64,000 nt of DNA from Parabacteroides faecis (GTDB taxonomy: Bacteria > Bacteroidota > Bacteroidia > Bacteroidales > Tannerellaceae): NCBI RefSeq assembly GCF_014647375.1, contig NZ_BMPB01000019.1:18684-82683 (forward strand), in the 5' to 3' direction. The first letter of the stretch is position 1. Every line of letters starts with the position of its first letter. This document shows, one piece after another, positions 54,513 through 61,870 of this stretch. Both the position numbers and the translations under genes were made by a program. Under the pieces are notes generated by a model. It did no database searches and was not told the origin of the DNA. It saw only the letters and a program-made list of their open reading frames with translations.

Positions 54513-55886
54513 TTATTTTGTTAATTCTTTTTCCAGTTCTTCCAGAGTTTTTCCTTTCGTTTCAGGAAGTTTTGCACGGATAAACAGAAATCCGCCCAGA
54601 CAGATAAGGCCATACAACCAGAAAGTACCCGAAGCACCCACCACCTCATTCAGTATCGGGAAGGTATATGTCAGCAGGAAACAGGCCACCCAAAGGAAGA
54701 AAGTAGAGATCGCCATGGCCATTCCGCGTATCCTCACCGGGAATATTTCGGAAAGAACCACCCAAACAACCGGCGCCAGCGACATCGCATAGCAGGCTAT
54801 CGCCATCACTACCAGCAGAAGCATCGGCCAACCGCTCATTTCCAGGAAGTAGCAGGTTCCCAATATGGCATAGATGATAGCCAGCCCCGCCGAACCGACA
54901 AACATCAGGGTACGTCTACCCCATTTATCCACAGTGTAAATGGCTACGAAAGTAAAGATCACATTGGTCACTCCTGTCACTACAATATTCATCAGCACAT
55001 CGGAAACGGCATAACCGGCTTCCGAGAAGATCTCATGTGCATAGTTAAAGATCACATTAATACCACACCATTGCTGGAAGATCGCCAGAACGATCCCGAT
55101 CACCAGCACATTACGGACACCCGGTTGCAACAGGGCACCCCAGTTCGCTTTTTCTTCTTTTTTACCGGTCAGTTGAGCCAGTTCATTCAGCGTCTGATCA
55201 GCATATTGCTCACCACCGATACGCGACAGGATGGTTCGTGCCTGCGCCGTCTTCTGTACGGTAGCCAGCCAGCGCGGGCTCTCCGGAATAATAAACGAAA
55301 GGACAAAGAATAATCCTGCCGGAATCAGTTCCGCCCAGAACATCCACCGCCATGCCCATTCGATACTATTATCTGTCAACGTTTCACCGCCCTGTGTAAA
55401 ATATTCACCAATCTGCCAGTTTGCCAACTGCGCCATCAGGATACCTAAAACGATTGTCAGCTGATTCAGGGAAACGAATTTTCCCCGAACAGAAGCCGGA
55501 GCGACCTCTGCAATATATACCGGCGAAACATTCGAAGCAATCCCGATACCGAACCCGCCTATTATACGGTAAATGATAAACCAGGTAAAACTATCGACCG
55601 CTCCTGTCCCATAAGCAGACCATACAAAAAGAAAAGAAGCGATGATCAACATCTTTTTCCGTCCATACTTATCACTCCATTCACCGGACAGTAATGCACC
55701 GACCAGGCAACCGATCAAAGCACTGCTCATAGCCCACCCACGAAGAGCAGCAGAGCCTTCCAATCCAAAGAACGGTTCATAGAATATCTTTGCGCCACCG
55801 ATTACCACCCAGTCGTAACCGAACAGCAATCCTCCCATGGCTGAGACAAGACAGATAAGTAATAAATAAGCAGTTGTTCGCTTCAT
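54513..55886 (-). CDS. Sugar porter, MFS family (xylose/galactose/glucose:H+ symporter-like)
   Basis: 457 residues, 12 membrane segments. Sugar porter hallmarks: GGLLFGYDWVVIGGAK near 20-35, the first RxGRR-like block SDKYGRKKMLII, PESPRWLA at the middle loop, VDKWGRRTLMF in the second half, and a C-terminal PETKGKTLEELE. It imports a monosaccharide across the inner membrane. The frame extends to 55913, but 55886 gives the normal short N-terminus and leaves room for a near-consensus -7 box at 55911-55918 (minus TTTCTTTG). It is the first gene of the carbohydrate locus. Confidence 0.9.
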   Translation of the reverse strand: MKRTTAYLLLICLVSAMGGLLFGYDWVVIGGAKIFYEPFFGLEGSAALRGWAMSSALIGCLVGALLSGEWSDKYGRKKMLIIASFLFVWSAYGTGAVDSFTWFIIYRIIGGFGIGIASNVSPVYIAEVAPASVRGKFVSLNQLTIVLGILMAQLANWQIGEYFTQGGETLTDNSIEWAWRWMFWAELIPAGLFFVLSFIIPESPRWLATVQKTAQARTILSRIGGEQYADQTLNELAQLTGKKEEKANWGALLQPGVRNVLVIGIVLAIFQQWCGINVIFNYAHEIFSEAGYAVSDVLMNIVVTGVTNVIFTFVAIYTVDKWGRRTLMFVGSAGLAIIYAILGTCYFLEMSGWPMLLLVVMAIACYAMSLAPVVWVVLSEIFPVRIRGMAMAISTFFLWVACFLLTYTFPILNEVVGASGTFWLYGLICLGGFLFIRAKLPETKGKTLEELEKELTK

Positions 55887-55984
55887 GACAATAGAATTAA
55901 AGTTATGGTGCAAAGAAACAGTCTTTCCGTAAATAGTGAAATAGATAAAACAGACTTAAAGATGGACAATTTTACGATTTAATT

Positions 55985-55994
55985 ATATCTTTGC
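55985..55994 (+). promoter_or_regulatory. Candidate attachment (att) core
   Basis: ATATCTTTGC matches 9 of 10 positions of the CTnDOT-type target GTAnnTTTGC. It lies where the chromosomal locus ends and element-like sequence begins. The same bases match the -7 promoter consensus, so it could instead be a promoter. A similar decamer on the minus strand (CTACTTTTGC) is at 56135-56144. Confidence 0.4.
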
Positions 55995-56000
55995 ATTCTG

Positions 56001-56120
56001 AAGTTACGAAAAGAGTGTAATTTATTGGAAATGAGCGTAGGTTAATTGCTCTTGATAGTAATAGGTTACGATTTAGTTAGTTATCTACTGCATTATCCTT
56101 CTGCGCGTTGCGTAACCTTC
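56001..56120. repeat. Short GTTACG repeats, candidate integrase arm sites
   Basis: AAGTTACGA at 56001-56009, TAGGTTACGA at 56062-56071, and GAAGGTTACG on the minus strand at 56111-56120, with a weaker TAGGTTAA near 56038. Spacing and mixed orientation resemble the arm-type sites of tyrosine integrases near an element end. Binding is inferred. Confidence 0.4.
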
Positions 56121-56228
56121 AAAGAACTCTTCGTATGCAAAAGTAGCTATTTAATTCGAGATTTTGATATAAACTCCCGTTTTTTATCCCCTCATTCATA
56201 AGAATTTTCCGTAAAAGCGGTATTGTCC

Positions 56229-56276
56229 GTCGGCACACCATTGCCCAAAACGAGTTTGGAACAAACGTGTGCCGAC
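56229..56276. repeat. Nested inverted repeat 1 near the element end
   Basis: Outer arms GTCGGCACAC (56229-56238) and GTGTGCCGAC (56267-56276) are perfect. An inner hairpin GTTTG-GAA-CAAAC (56254-56266) abuts the right outer arm. The two stems would form a stacked, cruciform-like structure in DNA or a branched fold in RNA. Confidence 0.65.
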
Positions 56277-56293
56277 TACCGCATAGCTGGAGA

Positions 56294-56349
56294 AAAGGGC
56301 ATTGCCTCACGCCTAAACGATGTTTAGACAGATGAAGCAATGCCCCTTT
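56294..56349. repeat. Nested inverted repeat 2 near the element end
   Basis: Outer arms GGGCATTGC (56297-56305) and GCAATGCCC (56337-56345) are perfect and extend into A- and T-rich ends with one extra C. Inside is CTAAAC-GAT-GTTTAG (56313-56327). It may also stop transcription entering or leaving the element, since CCTTTCTTTT follows. Confidence 0.65.
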
Positions 56350-57009
56350 CTTTTGCGCCTATGCCAAGAGGTGCTTTTACGGGTTTTCAAATGATTTTTC
56401 TTTTTTCGCTGTCTCTTTTGCCGGAAGCGGAAAGTGAATGCAGAGTGTGTCAGCCTGCCCCATGAATGAAACAGGCGCCCACACACAGCCGGACAAACCG
56501 GGAAGAATGATTGTTGCCACCCGGCTGAACAAGTTCCGTCGGATCGGAAACAATCATACTTCCTTTGTTGTGGTTTGCCCTTTTCACGCTTCCGGTGATG
56601 TCTTTTTCCTTTTGGTGATTCTTTTTTTTACGGATTTTCCCCTGAAGTTTTTTTCTACACAATCTGCCTCTGTTTTCGTTTACCTCCATTTTGCGCCTTT
56701 CAGTAAGCCGCATCAGTCAGTCATTTTCGTTCTGGGCGCAAAGGTAATTCCGGGATTGGACGGGAAAGCAAGGTCAAGCCTCCTGTTTTCGGTAAAAATC
56801 TCCAGCCCTGCGGGTAGTATTTTGACCGAAAAACCTTGCATTCCCTAATCCCTACCTTTTCAAGCACCCGAAACGAAAACGACCGATGCGACAGAAAGAC
56901 GCATAAAAAAAATGTCGGATAAACGAGAGGCAGATAAGATAGTTTGAAACTCAACTCCCTCAGCTCTTGAATCCGCATTAAAAACAAAAAAATCAAAAAC
57001 AGCGAAGAT
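56350..57009. other. Leader region of the element's accessory operon
   Basis: 660 bp. A frame at 56438-56848 (+) is open but its translation looks like chance (many Cys, Phe, Ser; no family). A 9-bp inverted repeat (ATGATTGTT at 56507, AACAATCAT at 56549) is present. No exact -7 box on the plus strand was seen close to 57010, so the operon promoter is not located. Confidence 0.45.
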
Positions 57010-57225
57010 ATGACGGCAACGGCAAATTTCAGACAAATGGCGCAACACATCGGGTTGGCGATATGCGGCTTGATGATGCGCACCGCCTTCGGGGTGTTCG
57101 GCATCCTTTGGGGCATCATCAGAGAGATTGTAAACGGAGTGTTCCGAGTGGCGATAGGTGTAATCGTGGCTATCCTTTCCACCATTGCCTTCTTTGGCTT
57201 CATCCTTTGGTTATTCACCCTTTAA
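57010..57225 (+). CDS. Small membrane protein of the conjugative element
   Basis: 71 residues, nearly all hydrophobic after the first ten: GLAICGLMMRTAFGVFGILW, then VAIGVIVAILSTIAFFGFIL. Two membrane helices. No family name comes to mind, although this gene is usual at this position in CTnDOT-like elements. It begins the plus-strand accessory operon; the next start is 12 bp after its stop. Confidence 0.6.
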   Translation: MTATANFRQMAQHIGLAICGLMMRTAFGVFGILWGIIREIVNGVFRVAIGVIVAILSTIAFFGFILWLFTL

Positions 57226-57236
57226 CCCTTACCGAC

Positions 57237-57458
57237 ATGGCAAAAAGAAACAGCAAGACGGCAGCGCAGCAGTGCAGATATTACGAGGTGGACAACATCT
57301 TCGTGTATATGGTGGAAACGTACATCAACGGCAATTTTGAAACTTTCCGAAGATTGTACCACGAACTGAACAAGGACGCACGGAGGGATTTCATGGACTT
57401 CCTTCTCAGCGAGGTAGAGCCGACCTATTGGAGAGAGATACTGAAACAGATAATCTAA
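57237..57458 (+). CDS. Hypothetical conjugative-element protein, 73 aa
   Basis: A basic N-terminus (MAKRNSKTAAQQ) is followed by helices rich in aromatic and acidic residues (YYEVDNIFVYMVETYINGNF; DFLLSEVEPTYWREILKQ). Soluble. The open frame extends far upstream, but only ATG 57237 avoids overlap with the membrane protein gene. Spacing of 12 and 13 bp to both neighbours indicates one operon. Function unknown. Confidence 0.65.
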   Translation: MAKRNSKTAAQQCRYYEVDNIFVYMVETYINGNFETFRRLYHELNKDARRDFMDFLLSEVEPTYWREILKQII

Positions 57459-57471
57459 AAATGACAGCGAT

Positions 57472-57888
57472 ATGAAAGGAACAGACCATTTCAAGAGAAC
57501 GATATATATGTACTTGGAACAGCGTGCGGAGGAAGATGCGCTATTTGCAAAGAAGTACCGCAACCCTGCCAAGAACATGGACGAGTGCGTGACCCACATT
57601 CTGAACTATGTGCAGAAAAGCGGTTGCAACGGTTTCACGGACGGAGAGATATTCGGGCAAGCCATCCACTACTATGAGGAAAACGAGATAGAGGTGGGCA
57701 AACCGATGGACTGCCAAGTGGTTGTGAACCACGTTGTGAAACTCACGGCAGAGGAAAAGGCGGAGGCACGTCAGAACGCTGTCCGCAAATACCAAGAGGA
57801 GGAACTCCGCAAGTTGCAGAACCGCCACAGACCGTCAGCGAGAAAAGAAAACCAACCCCAACCCTCATTATTTGATTTAGGCTTATGA
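57472..57888 (+). CDS. PcfK-like protein
   Basis: 138 residues. The helical core (HFKRTIYMYLEQRAEEDALF; NMDECVTHILNYVQKSGCNG; GQAIHYYEENEIEVGKP) matches the PcfK-like family found on Bacteroidetes conjugative elements and enterococcal pCF10. The C-terminus is polar with PQPSLFDLGL, a motif resembling a beta-clamp binding peptide. Its stop overlaps the next start (ATGA), so it is translationally coupled to the PcfJ-like gene. Its role in transfer is unknown. Confidence 0.85.
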   Translation: MKGTDHFKRTIYMYLEQRAEEDALFAKKYRNPAKNMDECVTHILNYVQKSGCNGFTDGEIFGQAIHYYEENEIEVGKPMDCQVVVNHVVKLTAEEKAEARQNAVRKYQEEELRKLQNRHRPSARKENQPQPSLFDLGL

Positions 57889-59216
57889 AACCGAAGACCA
57901 AGATACAGAAAGAGGTGGCAAGACTTTCCGCCAACCTTCGCCCCATATCAGCGACACAAATAGATTGGGCATACCGCCACTGCGTTGAGCATATCGGCTA
58001 CCGCACCAAGAAAGGGAACATCACCTGTTCCGACTGCGGTCACGAGTGGCACAGCGACAGCGGACTATGCGACACCCTTGAAGGCTGCACCTGCCCCAAA
58101 TGCCATGCCGAACTCAAAGTGCAGGACACACGCAGACGCATCTACAAGGAAACGCAGAATTTCAGCGTGATAACCACCTGCAAAGGGTATCAGGTAATCC
58201 GCGTGGCGCAGGTCAGATGCGAGAGCAGGAAAGGCGAACCGATGCGTTTCTACTGCCACGAGGTCGTGCAGCGTTGGATTTCACCCGACGGCAAGGTTAC
58301 GGACATGGCGTTGCTCCGTGGCTTCCTTTTCTGCTATTGCGATGTGTGGGCATTAGGCAGCGATATGGAGGTAAGACCGCACAACAGCCTATACGATGAT
58401 GTGGTGGCAAGAAGCTGTGCATATCCAAAGATGAGGATATTGCCCCAACTCAGACGTAACGGCTTCAAGGGCGATTTCCACGGCATCTCCCCCGTGCGTC
58501 TTTTCAAAGCCTTGCTTTCAGACCCAAGAATTGAAACCCTTATGAAAGGCGGTGAGATTGAGGTCATGAAACACTTTCTTTTCAATACCCGTACTGCCGA
58601 TGAATGTTGGGCATCATATCTGATTGCCAAGCGTCACAAGTATCAGATAGACAACCTCTCAATGTGGTGCGACTATCTGCGTATGCTCAAAAAACTCGGT
58701 CAAGACCTCCGTAACCCGAAGAACATCTGTCCCGAAGATTTCATGGCGGCACACGACAACGCAACCCGAAAAATTGAAGCCATACACGAGAAGGAAAGAG
58801 CCGCAGAGCAACGCCGTTGGGAGATTGAAAGGCGTGAGCGTGAGCAACAGCGACAACTCCAACGAAAGAAAGATGCGGAGGATTTCATCGCCAACAAATC
58901 CAAATTCTTCGGCTTGGTAATCACGGACGAGGAAATAATCGTCAAGGTGCTTGAAAGCATAGACGAGTATTACAACGAGGGCAAGACGCAGGGCATCTGC
59001 GTGTTTGGCAGTGGATACTACAAGAAAGCCGACACCCTCATACTATCGGCAAGGATTGGCGATGAGATTATTGAAACCGTAGAGGTGGACTTGCGAACCC
59101 TCGAAGTGGTGCAGTGCCACGGCAAGCACAACCAGGACACCGAATATCACGAGCGCATCATAGACCTTGTGAACAAGAACGCCAACCTTATCCGTGAGCG
59201 GATGAAAGCGGCATAG
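57885..59216 (+). CDS. PcfJ-like protein with zinc ribbon
   Basis: 443 residues. The N-terminal third has a zinc-ribbon-like set of cysteines: CSDCGHEW near 46-53, then CTCPKCHAEL near 68-77. The middle contains the PcfJ domain (LLRGFLFCYCDVWALGSDME; YDDVVARSCAYPKMRILPQL). A coiled, Arg/Glu-rich stretch spans about 300-330 (KERAAEQRRWEIERREREQQ), and a small alpha/beta end domain follows. PcfJ-like proteins occur with PcfK on conjugative elements; a DNA or RNA role is plausible from the ribbon, but untested. Coupled to the PcfK gene by a 4-bp overlap. Confidence 0.85.
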   Translation: MKPKTKIQKEVARLSANLRPISATQIDWAYRHCVEHIGYRTKKGNITCSDCGHEWHSDSGLCDTLEGCTCPKCHAELKVQDTRRRIYKETQNFSVITTCKGYQVIRVAQVRCESRKGEPMRFYCHEVVQRWISPDGKVTDMALLRGFLFCYCDVWALGSDMEVRPHNSLYDDVVARSCAYPKMRILPQLRRNGFKGDFHGISPVRLFKALLSDPRIETLMKGGEIEVMKHFLFNTRTADECWASYLIAKRHKYQIDNLSMWCDYLRMLKKLGQDLRNPKNICPEDFMAAHDNATRKIEAIHEKERAAEQRRWEIERREREQQRQLQRKKDAEDFIANKSKFFGLVITDEEIIVKVLESIDEYYNEGKTQGICVFGSGYYKKADTLILSARIGDEIIETVEVDLRTLEVVQCHGKHNQDTEYHERIIDLVNKNANLIRERMKAA

Positions 59217-59240
59217 CATAACCCCTAAAACAACATTGAT

Positions 59241-59498
59241 ATGGAAGTAAGAATTGAAAGTATGATTTGTGTGTGGGATGATGCAATCCCCACGATGTTC
59301 CTTGAATTTGTGAACCTCCTCACTCTCACAACGAGTGAGGGGGAATTGAGAAAGAGCGTAAAGGAGTTTGCCGAGAAGCACGAACTTGACAAGTTTTTCC
59401 TTTACGGCTTCGGCTCACACCATTTCTACCTGCACCAACGCTACACAAGCAACCCCGAAATGGTGATGAAGAACAGAGTTCTGTCAGTACATTTTTAA
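59241..59498 (+). CDS. Hypothetical conjugative-element protein, 85 aa
   Basis: Soluble, mixed alpha/beta (SMICVWDDAIPTMFLEFVNL; KEFAEKHELDKFFLYGFGSH). I do not recognise a family. It lies 24 bp after the PcfJ-like gene and 19 bp before the DUF3873 gene, in the same direction, so it belongs to the accessory operon. Confidence 0.6.
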   Translation: MEVRIESMICVWDDAIPTMFLEFVNLLTLTTSEGELRKSVKEFAEKHELDKFFLYGFGSHHFYLHQRYTSNPEMVMKNRVLSVHF

Positions 59499-59517
59499 CC
59501 ATCTAAAAAGCAACATT

Positions 59518-59751
59518 ATGACAACACGAATGACCATCAACGGAGTAAGCACCTGCGCGGAAGCAGGTACGGAGAAATACGAGCGTTTCCAATCGGGTAT
59601 CGGAAGACGCAGGCGGACACTTGTGCAGTACGACTACCGCCACCCCATAGACAGAGAATTGTTCTCTTGTGTCAAACCCACGTTGGACGAGTGCCGAGCC
59701 GCACGGGACAAGTGGCTGAACGCAAAGAAGGGAAAGGAGGACAGACTATGA
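59518..59751 (+). CDS. DUF3873 family protein
   Basis: 77 residues. The sequence TRMTINGVSTCAEAGTEKYE and later YDYRHPIDRELFSCVKPTLD are hallmarks of DUF3873, which occurs on Bacteroides conjugative transposons. Basic, soluble, two conserved cysteines. Function unknown. The stop overlaps the next start by 4 bp (ATGA). Confidence 0.8.
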   Translation: MTTRMTINGVSTCAEAGTEKYERFQSGIGRRRRTLVQYDYRHPIDRELFSCVKPTLDECRAARDKWLNAKKGKEDRL

Positions 59752-59993
59752 ACACGACCTATCAAACGCTGATAGTCAAGTTCAGCGAACCTATCACGGC
59801 ATTGGACGGTATCTTTGACGATACCGGAGCGTGGGGAACGGACACCCTCAAGGGGTGGATAGATGATTACGAAAGCACACGTTTCACCGCCACCGACAGC
59901 CATACGGCAGTCATCACGAGCGAGTACAATATGGAATGTGTGAAAGAGTGGCTACAACGGCAGACCCCCATTTCCGAAATGCGAGAATTTTGA
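59748..59993 (+). CDS. Hypothetical conjugative-element protein, 81 aa
   Basis: Acidic, soluble (TLIVKFSEPITALDGIFDDT; DYESTRFTATDSHTAVITSE). No family recognised. ATG 59748 overlaps the stop of the DUF3873 gene, which settles the start and indicates coupled translation. A longer in-frame reading from 59667 would lie within the upstream gene and is rejected. Confidence 0.65.
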   Translation: MNTTYQTLIVKFSEPITALDGIFDDTGAWGTDTLKGWIDDYESTRFTATDSHTAVITSEYNMECVKEWLQRQTPISEMREF

Positions 59994-60046
59994 ACGGGAT
60001 GGCGGTGTCCGCACCGCCAATACTTAAAACCCTAAAAACAAAAGAT

Positions 60047-60355
60047 ATGATAGCCAAGACGATATTACAGCAGATAGGCGGAAAACGCTTCACCGCCATG
60101 ACAGGTAGCCGTGATTTCATAGATATGGGCAACGGCTTACGGATGAGCCTTGCAAGGAACAAAACAAGTGCCAACCGCCTTGACATCATCTATGACGAAG
60201 GGGCAGACCTCTACAATATGCGCTTCTACCGCAGGACGTTCAGCAAAAAGACCTTTGAGTGCAAGACAAAGGACATTGCCGTACACGAGGGTATCTATTT
60301 TGATATGCTGGAGGAAATGTTCACGATGGTGACGGGACTTTACACACGCTTTTGA
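60047..60355 (+). CDS. Hypothetical conjugative-element protein, 102 aa
   Basis: Mixed alpha/beta with many basic residues (TILQQIGGKRFTAMTGSRDF; YNMRFYRRTFSKKTFECKTK; YFDMLEEMFTMVTGLYTRF). No family recognised. The frame is open from 59936, but ATG 60047 follows an A-rich leader and clears the upstream gene. It is the last gene of the plus-strand operon; a GC-rich terminator follows within 7 bp. Confidence 0.65.
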   Translation: MIAKTILQQIGGKRFTAMTGSRDFIDMGNGLRMSLARNKTSANRLDIIYDEGADLYNMRFYRRTFSKKTFECKTKDIAVHEGIYFDMLEEMFTMVTGLYTRF

Positions 60356-60361
60356 GTGGCG

Positions 60362-60389
60362 GGGCGGCGAGAGCCGCCCTACTTTCTTT
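60362..60389 (+). terminator. Terminator of the accessory operon
   Basis: GGGCGGC (60362-60368), loop GAGA, GCCGCCC (60373-60379), then TACTTTCTTTC. It starts 7 bp after the last stop codon. Confidence 0.65.
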
Positions 60390-60451
60390 CAGTGAGCATG
60401 ATGGCGGACAAAGAAAGTAGCAAAGAAACCTTTGTCCAATCTGCGATAACT

Positions 60452-60478
60452 AAAAAATCCGCAAGTAAAACTTGCGGA
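60452..60478 (-). terminator. Intrinsic terminator, minus strand
   Basis: TCCGCAAGT (60458-60466) and ACTTGCGGA (60470-60478) form a perfect 9-bp stem with a 3-nt loop. On the minus strand it is followed by six Ts (60457-60452). It stops any transcript that reads past the first tra terminator. Confidence 0.8.
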
Positions 60479-60786
60479 GGCTATATATTGGGTCGTTATT
60501 TTTTGGTGGAGGGGAATGATAATCTCGAACCGTTGAACTACACATTTCTGCTTCGTCTCCATTTCCCCCAACGATTTGATACGTTCAATCATTTTTGTTG
60601 TTCCTTTCTGAATTTTCCTAAATACTTTCTTCATAATTTCGCTATACTTTTTATGGTTAATAACTATGTTTTGTATTGCTCTCACAACACTTACAACTTG
60701 AAGTGTTATTTGGAAACCGATAGGCAAAAATGGCTCAACGATGTCAATTAACGAGAAAATCCTACGATAATCTATCAAGTGATAGA

Positions 60787-60825
60787 GCAAAAGACGTGCC
60801 AAGTTAAATATGGCACGTCTTTTGC
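60787..60825 (-). terminator. Terminator at the end of the tra operon, 15-bp perfect stem
   Basis: GCAAAAGACGTGCCA (60787-60801) and its perfect inverse (60811-60825) across 9 nt. It lies 18 bp past the lysozyme stop. The 3' arm on the minus strand ends GTCTTTTGC. Confidence 0.75.
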
Positions 60826-60842
60826 CAGTTTTGTCAGTCCTT

Positions 60843-61370
60843 TTATGGGATATACAACAGCGCAAACTCCGCCTTTCTCCGTTTGAGCAGCATGGCGTGG
60901 CGTTTTCCTTTGTAGTTGCAGAAGGCTATATACTCACGGTAGATGTTCCTGTCACCAGCTTCCAGCTTCTTGATTAAGGTGCTTTTGGGGATTGTTTTGC
61001 TGCCTAACAGCTTCGCCGGTCCCACATTGTAAGCTAACGTGCCAAGCAAAATCGAATCAACCCCGAATTTACGGAACATGGCGACAAATTTGCGCAGGTC
61101 TTTCCGCAAAAGTTCATCCGCATCCCGTTTTGTCATGGTTCGTGCCGAATACTTCTCGTTTGGCAAAAGTTTGTGACCCCAACCGACGTATGGGTAGTGT
61201 TTTTCTGAGTGCCAGCCTTCAAAGTAGCGGCAGCATAAAAAAGCACGTTCCATAAGCGGCAGTCGGTAGATTGCCGCCTGCCCGTCCGTTCCCTCTTGGC
61301 GGCTGATCTGCGCGGACACAGAACAGACCGTCAGAAGTGAACAGAGCATTGTCATGAATACACGCATCAT
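60843..61370 (-). CDS. Exported lysozyme of the conjugative element (GH24-like)
   Basis: 175 residues. Signal peptide 1-20 (ends CSVSAQ). The lysozyme active site is recognisable: Glu51 in FEGWHSEKHYPYVGWGHKLL, with GWGH standing for the GYGH of GH24 enzymes, followed by TMTKRDADELLRKDLRKF. It cuts peptidoglycan, presumably to open the wall for the transfer channel. The start (61370 or 61367) overlaps the traQ stop, so it is coupled to the tra operon, as last gene. Confidence 0.85.
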   Translation of the reverse strand: MMRVFMTMLCSLLTVCSVSAQISRQEGTDGQAAIYRLPLMERAFLCCRYFEGWHSEKHYPYVGWGHKLLPNEKYSARTMTKRDADELLRKDLRKFVAMFRKFGVDSILLGTLAYNVGPAKLLGSKTIPKSTLIKKLEAGDRNIYREYIAFCNYKGKRHAMLLKRRKAEFALLYIP

Positions 61371-61870
61371 TTCAACAAGGGGCTGAAGTTGCCGATGGGA
61401 ACGATGGTAAGATCGTCGTCCTTTACATTCCTGTTGTTGAAGTCAAATTCCAGTTCGTAGGAGTTGCTAAAGTTATCCTCCACCACCACGATGAAATTAT
61501 GCGCCTCATCACCCGCCGCCGTGTAGTACAGGCGGAATTTTTCGTTCTCCAGCAGGTAGCGGTCGTTAGGCAGGAAGGTGATGCCGTTATCCATTTTGAG
61601 CGAGCCTTCCCCCTCGAACTGGAAATAGCGGATGGTATAGAGCGTACCCGAAAAGTCGCCCTCCTTTTTCAGTTCACAGCGGATTTCCACTGTCTGCCCC
61701 TTTACTACCTTGTTCGGCACGGGCATGACCTCCACCGTGAAGGGATAGGACTGCTGGATGTCCATGTCATCGTCACATGACACGAGGGTGAATGACATGG
61801 CGGCTATCAGGCATAACGCCACTGCCTTGAATATTGATGTTCTCTTGTTTCTGTTGTTCAGTATGTTCAT
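61367..61870 (-). CDS. traQ: Conjugative transposon protein TraQ (DUF3872)
   Basis: 167 residues from ATG 61870, which overlaps the traP stop (ATGA). A lipoprotein signal has lipobox TLVSC with Cys32, followed by acidic DDDMD. The mature part is a beta-rich domain (FTVEVMPVPNKVVKGQTVEI; FIVVVEDNFSNSYELEFDFN), as in DUF3872. Known role: conserved last tra gene in CTnDOT-type elements; the mechanism is unknown. The frame is open upstream to 61945, but that lies within traP. Confidence 0.85.
   Translation of the reverse strand: MNILNNRNKRTSIFKAVALCLIAAMSFTLVSCDDDMDIQQSYPFTVEVMPVPNKVVKGQTVEIRCELKKEGDFSGTLYTIRYFQFEGEGSLKMDNGITFLPNDRYLLENEKFRLYYTAAGDEAHNFIVVVEDNFSNSYELEFDFNNRNVKDDDLTIVPIGNFSPLLK

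Larger units (their letters stand above)
60356..60842. other. Region between the accessory operon and the tra operon
   Basis: 487 bp bounded by convergent transcription units. It holds one plus-strand terminator and two minus-strand terminator hairpins. Frames at 60356-60751 (+) and 60389-60865 (-) run through the hairpins and have no family resemblance, so I do not call genes. Between the two minus-strand hairpins (60479-60786) any transcript would be non-coding. Confidence 0.55.

Noticed and set aside
56438-56848. 136-codon frame in the leader of the element's accessory operon
   Set aside because: Amino-acid composition is unlike a folded protein (runs of Phe, Cys, Ser), and there is a long minus-strand frame in the same place, as expected by chance in this base composition.
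60503-60570. tRNA-like sequence on the minus strand (GGTTCGAG and a CCACCA end)
   Set aside because: The 5' acceptor strand does not pair with the 3' acceptor strand and no anticodon arm can be drawn, so I do not call a tRNA or tmRNA. It is mentioned only as part of the spacer finding.
60389-60865. 158-codon minus-strand frame after the lysozyme gene
   Set aside because: It starts inside the lysozyme gene and runs through two terminator hairpins. No recognisable domain.
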